Positions 55,892 to 64,000 of a stretch of 64,000 nt of DNA are shown piece after piece. The stretch's first letter is position 1. Every line of letters begins with the position of its first letter. The stretch is taken from contig NZ_CAAAIA010000002.1 in NCBI RefSeq assembly GCF_900639875.1, positions 327,351 through 391,350 on the forward strand. Direction: 5' to 3'. The notes under the pieces were generated by a model. The model made no database searches. It had not been told where the DNA came from and was given only the letters and a program-made list of their open reading frames with translations. Made by a program: the position numbers and the translations under genes. Source of the stretch: Legionella impletisoli (GTDB lineage Bacteria > Pseudomonadota > Gammaproteobacteria > Legionellales > Legionellaceae).

Positions 55892-58042
55892 CTAAACCGT
55901 TAAATTCGCATAAGCCACCACAAGCCATTTGCTGCCGTGTTGATCAAACTTCACTTGAACCCGAGTATGGGCCCCACTTCCTTCCACTGCCAATACAACG
56001 CCATGTCCAAATTTCGCATGATGTACGGATTGCCCCAGTTGGAAGCCTGACTCATTCATAGCTGAAGGAAGCATGGAAGATTTGGGAGCAGGTTTATAGT
56101 GTGCTTTCGGACGCAATTCCTCTAAGTATTCTTCCGGCAATTCTCTCAAAAATCTTGAAGGCCGATGATATTCCTCGCGACCATATTGTCTTCGAATTTC
56201 AGCATAGGTGATAACCAGTTTTTCCATTGCTCTTGTCATGCCCACATAGCAAAGCCTGCGCTCTTCTTCCAAGCGCCCGGGTTCTTCGATGGATTGTTTT
56301 CCTGGAAAAAGCCCCTCCTCCATTCCCACCATAAACACCATAGGAAATTCTAATCCTTTGGCTGCATGCAAGGTCATTAAATGAACACATCGTTCATGAT
56401 CCCCTCCTTGCATTTCGCCTGCCTCAAGGGATGCATATGCTAAAAATGCCGTTAAAATAGGTACGTTTTCTTCATCATCGTATTCATAGCGAAATTGTTT
56501 GGCCGCGTTGACCAATTCTTGCATATTGTCTAAACGGGACTCCGCTTTTTCTCCTTTTTCCTTACGGTAATGATCATATAAGCCGCTGTTTTGAATAACC
56601 AAACGAATTTGTTCATCCAGAGGTTGATCTTGACCAAGTTGATGAAGTGATTCAATGAGTTCAATAAACTTTGTGAGTGCGGTGGCAGCCCGTTGAGCTA
56701 AGAGATTTTCAGTCAACAACGTCTTTGCCGCACTCCAAAGAGATGAAGAGGTATCCTTAGCTAATGCTCGAATTTCATCCAATGATTTCTCACCTATTCC
56801 TCGAGTTGGGAAATTAATAACGCGTTCAAACGAAGAATCATCATGGGGGTTTGCAATTAAGCGCAAGTACGCCAAGCTGTCTTTAATCTCGGCCCGTTCA
56901 AAAAATCGCACGCCTCCATAAATTCGGTATGCAATGCCCGCGCGTAGAAGAGACTCCTCAATCACACGTGACTGGGCATTTGAGCGATATAATATTGCAA
57001 TCTCATCTTGCAAACGACTTCGACTCATTTCTAAACCAATCCGTTCAGCAACAAAACGTGCTTCTTCTAGCTCATTGAACGCACTGAACACGAGGATTTT
57101 TTCACCGGCTTGTCCTGCTGTCCATAATTCTTTACCCATTCTCGAATGATTATGATTAATCAACGCATTGGCTGCGTTTAAAATCGTTGCGGTTGAACGA
57201 TAATTTTGTTCCAATCGAATCAGTTGCGTATCTGAAAAATCCTTGGAGAACCGCTGGATATTCTCCACTTTGGCTCCTCGCCAACCATAAATCGATTGAT
57301 CATCGTCCCCAACCGCCATCACAGCCGCCTGCTCGCCAGCTAAAAGCTTTATCCAAGCATACTGAACGGTATTCGTGTCTTGAAACTCATCCACCAAAAT
57401 GGCATTAAACCGCTGCTGATAATGCGACAAAAGATCGGGATTATCGCGCAAAAGCTCATGACAACGCAGTAAAAGTTCAGCAAAATCAATTACGCCAGCT
57501 GTTTGACAGGCTTGCTCATACGCTTGATAAATACGTACAAGCGTACGTGTCGGGCCATAATCCGGCGCGTGAATATGCGTAGGGCGTATGCCTTCATCTT
57601 TTTTACCATTGATAAACGCTTGTGCCTGCTTAAAAGGCCACTGATCTAGATCCAGATTTAAAGAGGTAATCGTACGTTTTAAGAGCCTGGCTTGATCTTC
57701 ACTATCCAAAATATGAAACTGCTCGGGTAGATTGGCTTGTTCATAATGTCTTCGAAGCAGGCGATGGCATAAACCATGAAAAGTCCCTACCCACAAGCCT
57801 TGTACAGGGCATGAAAGAAGCTGAGCTAATCGGGCCTTCATTTCTCCCGCGGCTTTATTCGTAAAGGTCACCGCTAAAATCGAATGAGGAGAAAGACCTT
57901 CCCGTTCAATCAACCAAGCGATTCGATTGACCAATACGCGAGTTTTACCACTTCCGGCCCCTGCCAAAACCAGTATATTGCCCATAGGAGCTGTTACAGC
58001 AAGCTGTTGTTGTTTATTTAATCCTTGCACAAAGGAAGACAT
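55892..58042 (-). CDS. uvrD: DNA helicase II (UvrD)
   Basis: This 716-residue superfamily 1A helicase acts in nucleotide excision and mismatch repair. Motif I is VLAGAGSGKTRVL (about residue 26), with VDEFQDTN (motif II), GDDDQSIYGWRGA (III), LEQNYRST (IV), LMTLHAAKGLEFPMVFMVGMEEGLFP (V) and EERRLCYVGMTRA (VI). The C-terminal tail (VHHAKFGHGVVLAVEGSG) is the UvrD/PcrA Tudor-like RNA-polymerase-binding domain, favouring UvrD over Rep. Confidence 0.95.
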   Translation of the reverse strand: MSSFVQGLNKQQQLAVTAPMGNILVLAGAGSGKTRVLVNRIAWLIEREGLSPHSILAVTFTNKAAGEMKARLAQLLSCPVQGLWVGTFHGLCHRLLRRHYEQANLPEQFHILDSEDQARLLKRTITSLNLDLDQWPFKQAQAFINGKKDEGIRPTHIHAPDYGPTRTLVRIYQAYEQACQTAGVIDFAELLLRCHELLRDNPDLLSHYQQRFNAILVDEFQDTNTVQYAWIKLLAGEQAAVMAVGDDDQSIYGWRGAKVENIQRFSKDFSDTQLIRLEQNYRSTATILNAANALINHNHSRMGKELWTAGQAGEKILVFSAFNELEEARFVAERIGLEMSRSRLQDEIAILYRSNAQSRVIEESLLRAGIAYRIYGGVRFFERAEIKDSLAYLRLIANPHDDSSFERVINFPTRGIGEKSLDEIRALAKDTSSSLWSAAKTLLTENLLAQRAATALTKFIELIESLHQLGQDQPLDEQIRLVIQNSGLYDHYRKEKGEKAESRLDNMQELVNAAKQFRYEYDDEENVPILTAFLAYASLEAGEMQGGDHERCVHLMTLHAAKGLEFPMVFMVGMEEGLFPGKQSIEEPGRLEEERRLCYVGMTRAMEKLVITYAEIRRQYGREEYHRPSRFLRELPEEYLEELRPKAHYKPAPKSSMLPSAMNESGFQLGQSVHHAKFGHGVVLAVEGSGAHTRVQVKFDQHGSKWLVVAYANLTV

Positions 58043-58169
58043 ACCAATTCCCGATAAAAAAATAATGGGGCATTATTATAAATTTAGCCGGCAATTGCCA
58101 GAAACCTATCAGGGTTTTGTATCCTTAAGGACTTACGCAAAACCCCCATCTCGATGTTAGCTCTTTATT

Positions 58170-58200
58170 AAGATCGAATCCCGCGGCTTGATTGCGGCGG
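58170..58200. repeat. Fragment of the GC-rich repeat
   Basis: CCCGCGGCTTGATTGCGGCGG resembles the first stem of the repeats at 54.6 kb, with a mutated right arm. It lies between uvrD and the coiled-coil gene. Confidence 0.5.
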
Positions 58201-58209
58201 CCATACTTT

Positions 58210-59145
58210 CTATTTTAATCTCAGAGAGGATTCTTGTTCTCTTTCTTCTTCCTGAACGTCATCGCTGGGTTGAGGCTGGGTTAACCCGTTAGAGGATCTC
58301 AACTGTGACATTTTAGCTTTTAAATCTGAGCTCTTCTCAAGGGCTGAACTTTGCCGTTCTATTTCTTTAATGTTTTTATCCATTAATTGATGCATTTTTT
58401 TTGCTTTTTTCGGATCTTGGATGTTTTCAATTTCTGCTCTTCTTTGGTTAACTAAGGCATCAATTTTGCGCTCACTAAAGCCCGCTTTTTTGCATGACGC
58501 TTCAAACTCACCGAGCTTTTTTTTACATTCGTTTATTTCTAATCGAAGCGCAGATTGTTTTAACTTGCTGCTAAGCAGCTTGATTGTAAATAGAACATCA
58601 ACAACCATATTGTATTTTTCTTGCTCTTCTTTTCTCTTAGAAGGGGGTAGATGACCAAATTTGTCATCAGTTGCTTGTTTTTCCTTAATACAATCTTGGA
58701 TCACTCTAACAGTGTGAAGATCGGTACTGGCGTTGATAACATCGTCTTGTAATGATCCTTGTACTACGTCGGCTTTTAGAAGAGAGACCCAAAGATCGTC
58801 TTCATTATATTTCTTCTTATCCGCCATCTTTTCCTGATAACTGGTAATAGGTTCTGTACTTTTCAGTTCATGCAACATTTCAATACAACGTTTTTTTTCT
58901 TGTTCCAAAACCTCTTGATACAATTGCTCTTGGAATACGATTAATTTTTGTTGCTGCTGAGTTTTATATAATCTCTCTAATTCCCATTGTCGGGCTTCAA
59001 TAGTGCGTTGTAACTTAACGTTATCATCCTTCGTCGCTGCATTTTTTAATTCTTTGAGTGTTGCATTGCATTCAACATAGGCATTTGAACGTATTCTTTT
59101 GCTGTCCGCATCGATTAGCTTATCGAGAATTGAGTCGTCGGGCAT
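58210..59145 (-). CDS. Coiled-coil protein with Glu-rich tail, candidate effector
   Basis: The protein (311 residues from this ATG) is almost wholly charged helix, with likely coiled coils around residues 25-95 and 190-275. There is no signal peptide or membrane segment. The tail carries QEEEREQESSLRLK, similar to the E-block seen near the C-terminus of many Dot/Icm substrates. I recognise no enzymatic domain. An ATG two codons upstream is in frame, but GGAG is seven bases from this one. Long polyQ-like QQQQ occurs near residue 69. Function as a secreted effector is inference. Confidence 0.65.
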   Translation of the reverse strand: MPDDSILDKLIDADSKRIRSNAYVECNATLKELKNAATKDDNVKLQRTIEARQWELERLYKTQQQQKLIVFQEQLYQEVLEQEKKRCIEMLHELKSTEPITSYQEKMADKKKYNEDDLWVSLLKADVVQGSLQDDVINASTDLHTVRVIQDCIKEKQATDDKFGHLPPSKRKEEQEKYNMVVDVLFTIKLLSSKLKQSALRLEINECKKKLGEFEASCKKAGFSERKIDALVNQRRAEIENIQDPKKAKKMHQLMDKNIKEIERQSSALEKSSDLKAKMSQLRSSNGLTQPQPSDDVQEEEREQESSLRLK

Positions 59146-59290
59146 CGCCATGCTCCATCCACCACCTGTGTTTTATTATAGTATATATTGTCTTACAATT
59201 TACCGAGGCAATTGATTAAAAATATACGCCATACCCTACCGCTGCTTTCGGTGGTGGGCTTTTCTTGCTGATAAATTAGGATTTTTGAAC

Positions 59291-59728
59291 ATGCTCATTG
59301 TCATTCAACGAGTCAAACATGCCTCGGTAACCGTTGCTGAAACCATCGTAGGCGAAATTACACAAGGGTTATTGATTTTATGCGGTTTTGAGAAAGAAGA
59401 TTCAACTGAGACCTTAAGCCGCATGCTAGATCGCTGCCTTAACTATCGAATTATGAGCGATCAGCATGGAAAAATGAATTTAAGCTTGAACGCAGTAGAA
59501 GGAGGGTTGCTGTTAGTCCCGCAATTTACATTGTTGGCGGATACCAGCAGAGGATTAAGACCTAGCTTTACTAAAGGTGCTTCCTCTGAACAAGGAAGAC
59601 AATTATTCGATGATTTAGTTCGATTAGCAAAGCAGAAATACAAACACGTTGAAACCGGTCGATTTGGCGCTGAAATGCAAGTCAATTTACGCAACGACGG
59701 CCCAGTTACGTTTGTAATGTCATTTTAA
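59291..59728 (+). CDS. dtd: D-aminoacyl-tRNA deacylase
   Basis: DTD hydrolyses D-amino acids, and glycine from tRNA-Ala, off mischarged tRNA. The 145-residue length is exactly that of the family. Signatures are LIVIQRVKHASVTV at the start, LLVPQFTLLADTSRGLRPSFTKGA (SQFTL-type site) and the cross-subunit NxGPVT motif as NDGPVTFVM at the end. AGGA precedes the ATG; a TTG two codons earlier is not needed. Confidence 0.95.
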   Translation: MLIVIQRVKHASVTVAETIVGEITQGLLILCGFEKEDSTETLSRMLDRCLNYRIMSDQHGKMNLSLNAVEGGLLLVPQFTLLADTSRGLRPSFTKGASSEQGRQLFDDLVRLAKQKYKHVETGRFGAEMQVNLRNDGPVTFVMSF

Positions 59729-59829
59729 TTTGCAAGAAAATTATTCTGGTGTACCATTAATACAAAGCTGCGGGGGAAAAGTATAGCTCCATTAGCCTGC
59801 AACAACTGATTTCAAGGAATAGAATACTC

Positions 59830-60648
59830 ATGCGTTTTATCGTTAATGTCGCGGTTTTAACAGGCTCTATTATCTTATCAGCCTGTGTGACAAAAGGCTC
59901 AAATCCTAAGGATCCCTACGAGCCAATTAACCGAGAAATCCATAAATTTAATATGGCGTTTGACGCCACCATGCTTCGCCCACCAGCACGTTTCTATAAA
60001 GCAGCGATACCACCTCCTATTCGCTCAGGCATTAATAATACCTATAATAACGTGAATATGCTGCCAACCATCGCAAACGATCTGTTGCAAGCAGAATGGA
60101 ATTACGTCATAAAAGATACCTGGCGCTTTTTGATTAACTCAACGTTAGGCATTGGTGGATTATTTGATGTGGCTGCTGGCCCGTTCGATTTGCCGCCACA
60201 CAGCAATGACTTAGGTTTAACTTTTGCAAAATGGGGCGATAAGCAATCTCCTTATGTGGTCATTCCTTTCCTTGGCCCAAGCACCATTCGCGATGGATTT
60301 GGCATGATGTTTGATTTTACCTTCTTTACACCTTATCCTTACATTCCATCGGATGCAGTGGTTTACTCCTTAATCGGGTTGAGATATATCGATTTGCGAT
60401 CGCAAATGTTAGAAACAGACCCACTTATTGCGGAGTCCATTGATTCTTACACCTTTATTCGAGACGCTTACTTACAACGACGTAACTTCCTCATTACCGG
60501 TGAATCAGAACAATCACTAGGCTCTTTATACGTAGACGAGGAAGGCAAAGCGGACTCATTAACCACCGAAACGCCAGCAGACGGGACGCCTTCTGAGTTT
60601 CCAATCACGACAGCAGAGCATGCTACACATCGCGCTTCATCAGCCTGA
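59830..60648 (+). CDS. mlaA: MlaA (VacJ) outer-membrane lipoprotein
   Basis: MlaA removes misplaced phospholipid from the outer leaflet with OmpC-type porins and passes it to MlaC. The 272-residue protein has lipobox LSAC (Cys19), then [24 protein letters not shown], the family start, and [31 protein letters not shown]. The rest of the mla operon is not nearby. Its 3' end overlaps trmL by 29 bases. Confidence 0.93.
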   Translation: MRFIVNVAVLTGSIILSACVTKGSNPKDPYEPINREIHKFNMAFDATMLRPPARFYKAAIPPPIRSGINNTYNNVNMLPTIANDLLQAEWNYVIKDTWRFLINSTLGIGGLFDVAAGPFDLPPHSNDLGLTFAKWGDKQSPYVVIPFLGPSTIRDGFGMMFDFTFFTPYPYIPSDAVVYSLIGLRYIDLRSQMLETDPLIAESIDSYTFIRDAYLQRRNFLITGESEQSLGSLYVDEEGKADSLTTETPADGTPSEFPITTAEHATHRASSA

Positions 60649-61069
60649 AATTCCACCAAACACGGGCAATATTATTCGTCTGTGCGCCAATAGCGGCGCA
60701 CAGTTGCATCTTATTCATCCTTTAGGATTTACTCTAGAAGATAAGCGGTTACGCCGCGCTGGATTAGATTATCATGAGTGGGCTAAAGTCATTCATTATG
60801 AAAACGAGGCTGCTTTTATTGAGCAACATCAAAATCGTCGCATCTTTGCCTGCACCACTAAAGCAACCACAGTATACAGCGATATAGCCTATCAAGATGA
60901 AGACCTATTGCTTTTTGGCGCAGAAACACGGGGATTACCCCCCGAACTTCGCAGTCAATTCGAAGGGATCCGCATTCCTATGCAAAAAGACAGTCGAAGT
61001 CTTAATTTATCAAACGCGGTGGCCATCATTCTTTTTGAAGCGTGGCGTCAATTAGACTTTTTTAGCTAA
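60620..61069 (+). CDS. trmL: tRNA (cytidine(34)-2'-O)-methyltransferase
   Basis: This 149-residue SPOUT enzyme methylates the wobble nucleotide of tRNA-Leu. It begins [37 protein letters not shown] and has the knot segments [14 protein letters not shown] and [26 protein letters not shown], all diagnostic. It overlaps mlaA at its start, and its 3' end overlaps gshB (convergent) by 18 bases. Confidence 0.95.
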   Translation: MLHIALHQPEIPPNTGNIIRLCANSGAQLHLIHPLGFTLEDKRLRRAGLDYHEWAKVIHYENEAAFIEQHQNRRIFACTTKATTVYSDIAYQDEDLLLFGAETRGLPPELRSQFEGIRIPMQKDSRSLNLSNAVAIILFEAWRQLDFFS

Positions 61070-61996
61070 ACAGCGCATTAAGTCGCCTGCGATATCCAAT
61101 CCAGTTTCATTGGCGATTTCTTGAATACAGGTTGGGCTTGTGATGTTTATTTCAGTAAGATAATCACCAATTACATCAATGCCTACAAAATACAAACCTT
61201 TTTCTTTTAATGTTGGGCTAAGATTTTCGCAAATCCATCGATCGCGTTCTGTGATTTCAACCACTTTTCCGGTTGCTCCAACGGCTAAATTTCCTCGCAA
61301 TTCTCCTTTTGCTGGCATTCTAGCAAGTGCAAAAGGAACGGGTTCTCCATCTATCAATAAGATACGCTTATCACCATGGGTTTTAATTTCTGGAATGTAT
61401 TTTTGCGCCATAGTACTCACAGTTTCTCCATGCGTTAACATTTCCAATATCACCCCAAGGTTATGACCGTCTTCGCCTACATGAAACACCGCTCGCCCCC
61501 CCATTCCTTCCAAAGGTTTAAAAATCACATTACGATGGGTTTCCCAAAAAGCTTTTAAGGGAGCCATATTGCGACTAACCAGCGTTTCCGGGCAACATTG
61601 AGCAAAATTTAAGGTATAAAATTTTTCGTTTGCATCACGAAGACTTTGAGGTTTATTGGCAATGAGTACGCCTTCTTTTTCAGCAAGCTCTAATGCGTAT
61701 GTTGCGAAGATATATTCCATATCGAATGGGGGATCTTTACGCATTAAAATAATATCAAACTCGCTTAATGCCTTTTCACCCATTCGTTTTGTATTAGCCC
61801 AATTAGGTTGGTGAAGGTCTTTGATGACGATGGAGGATACGTCAGCAAAGGCTCGTCCATCTCGACAAACGAGGTCAGATTGAGTAAAAAATTCACAAGT
61901 CCAACCTTGCTCTTGTGCACTTTTTATCATAGCGACCGTAGAATCTTTGTACGCTTTGATTTTTTCAATAGGATCCATCAATACTGCAAGCTTCAT
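61052..61996 (-). CDS. gshB: Glutathione synthetase
   Basis: The 314-residue ATP-grasp ligase joins gamma-glutamylcysteine and glycine. It starts [24 protein letters not shown] (N-terminal sequence [10 protein letters not shown]), and has [60 protein letters not shown] and [20 protein letters not shown]. It is downstream of gshA by 33 bases, giving a two-gene glutathione operon. Confidence 0.96.
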   Translation of the reverse strand: MKLAVLMDPIEKIKAYKDSTVAMIKSAQEQGWTCEFFTQSDLVCRDGRAFADVSSIVIKDLHQPNWANTKRMGEKALSEFDIILMRKDPPFDMEYIFATYALELAEKEGVLIANKPQSLRDANEKFYTLNFAQCCPETLVSRNMAPLKAFWETHRNVIFKPLEGMGGRAVFHVGEDGHNLGVILEMLTHGETVSTMAQKYIPEIKTHGDKRILLIDGEPVPFALARMPAKGELRGNLAVGATGKVVEITERDRWICENLSPTLKEKGLYFVGIDVIGDYLTEINITSPTCIQEIANETGLDIAGDLMRCLAKKV

Positions 61997-62029
61997 TGCT
62001 TCCTCTCAGAAACGTTGCCACTTATAAAA

Positions 62030-63301
62030 TTATAGGCTCTCTCTCGCTGCTGCAAGCGCTGCTAGCCTCGCAATCACCCCATAAGCATAAAAACGATTCG
62101 AGCTTTCCACCACATTGAGCTCAGTACAAGGAGTATTACAAGCTTTTGCAAAAGCCAAGGGCTCAAAATGCATACCCGGGGCATTTAGATTTTCAGACTG
62201 ACCTCGCCCTTGATGCACACGATAAAAACCGCCTACTACAAATTGACCAATCATATATACTACGGGTTCAGCCACGGCCCCATTCGGCATCGTTTCAAAC
62301 GTATAGACGCCTTCTTGAATGATCACTCGATTCACTTTACGGCCCCCTTTACTGGCAGCCATTTTAGTGCGTTGTTTACGATTCAATTGCAACACCTCTT
62401 CCCCATCGTGTACCATCATCACGCTCATACCATATGTGCCATTATCGGCTTTAATCGCCACAAAAGGATTTTGTACCACACCATAGGATTCGTATTTTTC
62501 TTTAACTCGTGCTAATAACGTATCGGTTGCGTTAGCGATTGCTTCTAATCCCTCTTTAGCCATGAAATCTACTCCCTCAACGGAGGTGAATAAAGGAGAA
62601 ATAAGCCAAGGATCTAAATGGATGTGTTGACCAAATTCTTCTGCTACTTGGGAAAAAAAGTGAAAATGATCAGATTTTAATCGCGTAGACCAACCCATTT
62701 TGAGATTAGGATAAATCGGTTGCTCAAGATCTTGTAAACGTTCAGGCACCGCACTTGATAAATCATTATTTAAAAGAATCAAACAGGGATTAAATTCCCC
62801 AACATAAAGGCGGTTTTTTACTCGTTCGATGGGTTCAATTAAAACAGGCTCATCATCGACCGTTTTAAACTCCGTCGCTTCAGTAAGCTCCGGATTTAAG
62901 CTCCCGATCCTTACTACAAATCCTGCTTTTAAAAACACATCACGCAAAATCGCTAAACTTTTAATATAAAATTTATTTCGAGTATGATTTTCAGGAATAA
63001 TTAAAATTTTAGTACAACCTGGCATCTTATCCATTAACACCGATTGTGCTGCTTGTATGCATAGCGGCAAAAACTCTAGATTTAAATTATTAAACCCCGC
63101 GGGGAATAAGTTCGTATCCACCGGTGCTAATTTAAAGCCACCATGCCGTAAATCAACCGATGAAGTCACTGGAGGCGGTGTTATTTGCCATTGTTTTCGA
63201 AACCACGCTTCGATTGCAGCAACCTGTTGTAATATCACTTCTTCTACATGATGCAGCGGGCCTGAGGAAATGGTGGTTAGATTTGGTACGGGAACATCCA
63301 T
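62030..63301 (-). CDS. gshA: Glutamate-cysteine ligase (GshA, ferrooxidans-type)
   Basis: This 423-residue protein makes gamma-glutamylcysteine. It belongs to the proteobacterial gshA type of the TIGR02049 kind, unrelated in layout to E. coli GshA. Recognisable stretches are SSVDLRHGGFKLAPVDTNLFPAGFNNL, AIKADNGTYGMSVMMVHDGEEVLQLNRKQRTKM and VVYMIGQFVVGGFYRVHQGRG. A GTG lies one codon upstream. With gshB it forms a complete glutathione pathway. A tandem repeat array starts 130 bp upstream of the start. Confidence 0.93.
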   Translation of the reverse strand: MDVPVPNLTTISSGPLHHVEEVILQQVAAIEAWFRKQWQITPPPVTSSVDLRHGGFKLAPVDTNLFPAGFNNLNLEFLPLCIQAAQSVLMDKMPGCTKILIIPENHTRNKFYIKSLAILRDVFLKAGFVVRIGSLNPELTEATEFKTVDDEPVLIEPIERVKNRLYVGEFNPCLILLNNDLSSAVPERLQDLEQPIYPNLKMGWSTRLKSDHFHFFSQVAEEFGQHIHLDPWLISPLFTSVEGVDFMAKEGLEAIANATDTLLARVKEKYESYGVVQNPFVAIKADNGTYGMSVMMVHDGEEVLQLNRKQRTKMAASKGGRKVNRVIIQEGVYTFETMPNGAVAEPVVYMIGQFVVGGFYRVHQGRGQSENLNAPGMHFEPLAFAKACNTPCTELNVVESSNRFYAYGVIARLAALAAARESL

Positions 63302-63430
63302 CACAAGTGTTCTCTCTGAATATATTAGAGCGGTAGGTTGATTGCGAATGTTAGCTCAGATTTAATCTTGATTCTAGGCTTCAGAATGTTACTTCCAACC
63401 TATGACTCCTGACTCCTACATCTCCACGTC

Positions 63431-63906
63431 CTGCGGCTTTGACCGCAGCATCCATTGGTTTTGAGGTTTCTAGCATGGATCCTGTGCTTAAAGCACAGCA
63501 AGTAGGGCTTATGTTTACGACCCTATCGCCAAGGCTTAACCGGAACTCCCTTCGCCATCTCCCACGTGCTGCGGCTTTGACCGCAGCATCCATTGGTTTT
63601 GAGGCTTTTAGCATGGATGCTGTGCTTAAAGCACAGCAAGTAGACGTATGTTTACAACCTATCACCAAGGCTTAACCGAAACTCCCTTCGCCATCTCCTA
63701 CGTGCTGCGGCTTTGACCGCAGCATCCATTGGTTTTGAGGCTTCTAGCATGGATCCTGTGCTTAAAGCACAACAAGTAGGGCTTATGTTTACGACCCTAT
63801 CGCCAAGGCTTAACCGGAACTTCCTTCGCCATCTGCTACGTGCTGCGGCTTGACCGCAGCATCCATTGGTTTTGAGGCTTCTAGCATGGATGCTGTGCTT
63901 AAAGCC
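63431..63906 (+). repeat. 138-bp tandem repeat, about 3.5 copies
   Basis: Units start at about 63431, 63569, 63705 and 63843 (spacing 138, 136, 138). Each contains the hairpin CTGCGGCTTTGACCGCAG, then CATCCATTGGTTTTGAGG, TAGCATGGATGCTG and the palindrome GCTGTGCTTAAAGCACAGC, then GACCCTATCGCCAAGG-type sequence. The last unit is truncated after CTTAAAGC. Short open frames in this region follow the repeat and are not genes. Of the remaining bases to 64000 I see nothing assignable. Confidence 0.9.
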
Positions 63907-64000
63907 ATAGATATCTACACAAAAAGAATAATTAGTATTTAATATGGGATTTTAGTAAAAGTGGATAATAATAAATGGATTTAGAGTTACGCCATAAAAA

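Noticed and set aside
63381..63675. Overlapping open frames on both strands near the right end
   Set aside because: Both are translations of the 138-bp tandem repeat and repeat internally with its period.
63431..63906. CRISPR array
   Set aside because: Repeat period is 138 bp with no unique spacers of uniform length, and no cas genes are present.
63975..64000. Possible start of a gene (ATG then DLELRHK) at the right edge
   Set aside because: Only eight codons are visible and no clear ribosome site precedes it. It looks vaguely like a LysR-type start but cannot be supported.

Overview
The window is a contiguous piece of a gammaproteobacterial chromosome, most probably from Legionellaceae or a close relative in Legionellales. 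That placement is an inference. It rests on moderate-to-low GC, a recA-recX-alaS-lysC block, a Com1/DsbA-like periplasmic protein, Lcl-type (DUF1566) and ankyrin proteins, a eukaryotic-like protein kinase, coiled-coil proteins with acidic or Ser/Thr/Pro-rich tails, and a leucine/isovalerate catabolic operon. No rRNA operon, phage, CRISPR array or complete insertion sequence is visible.

Layout. 0-2.6 kb: a small Cys-rich secreted protein, the flagellar sigma factor FliA, its neighbour FlhG/FleN and a tiny membrane protein. 2.8-8.4 kb: lysC, alaS, recX, recA, all on the minus strand. 8.4-11.3 kb: a 952-residue ankyrin protein, a candidate effector. 11.4-14.9 kb: ispB, tRNA-Pro(CGG) and proBA on the plus strand. 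15-21.2 kb, minus strand: an APC permease, a PAS/HD-GYP c-di-GMP phosphodiesterase, a large MscS-type channel and a secreted DUF1566 protein. 21.4-24.1 kb, plus strand: a PH-like membrane protein, a CsiV-like protein and an MFS transporter. 24.2-28 kb, minus strand: msbA-lpxK plus a lipocalin-like secreted protein coupled to lpxK. 28.3-30.1 kb: a kinase and a UmuD-like protease without an adjacent UmuC. 30.3-32.9 kb: a secreted hypothetical, pyrD and a methyltransferase-like protein.

33-44.3 kb is the largest functional unit: liuA, thiolase, a small membrane protein, liuB, liuC, liuD, then liuE, agmatine deiminase and acetoacetyl-CoA synthetase. Together they would convert isovaleryl-CoA through methylcrotonyl-, methylglutaconyl- and HMG-CoA to acetyl-CoA and acetoacetate. 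Acetoacetate is then re-activated and thiolysed, so leucine carbon ends as acetyl-CoA. 44.4-46.9 kb is the metNIQ methionine importer. 47-50.2 kb is an accessory stretch: a ParD-like/RelE-like toxin-antitoxin pair, a coiled-coil protein, a 52-codon PA3496-like gene and several hairpin elements. 50.2-58 kb, minus strand: rsmJ, gmhB, glyS, glyQ, a Com1-like thioredoxin-fold protein and uvrD. 58.2-63.3 kb: a coiled-coil candidate effector, dtd, mlaA, trmL, gshB and gshA.

The most unusual property of the window is its intergenic repeat load. There are four different long palindromes (about 100-175 bp), two copies of a short inverted-repeat element, a GC-rich CCGCGG hairpin family, and a 138-bp tandem repeat with a dispersed inverted copy 47 kb away. 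Two of these elements run into flanking genes and supply their stop codons (rsmJ and the lipocalin-like gene).
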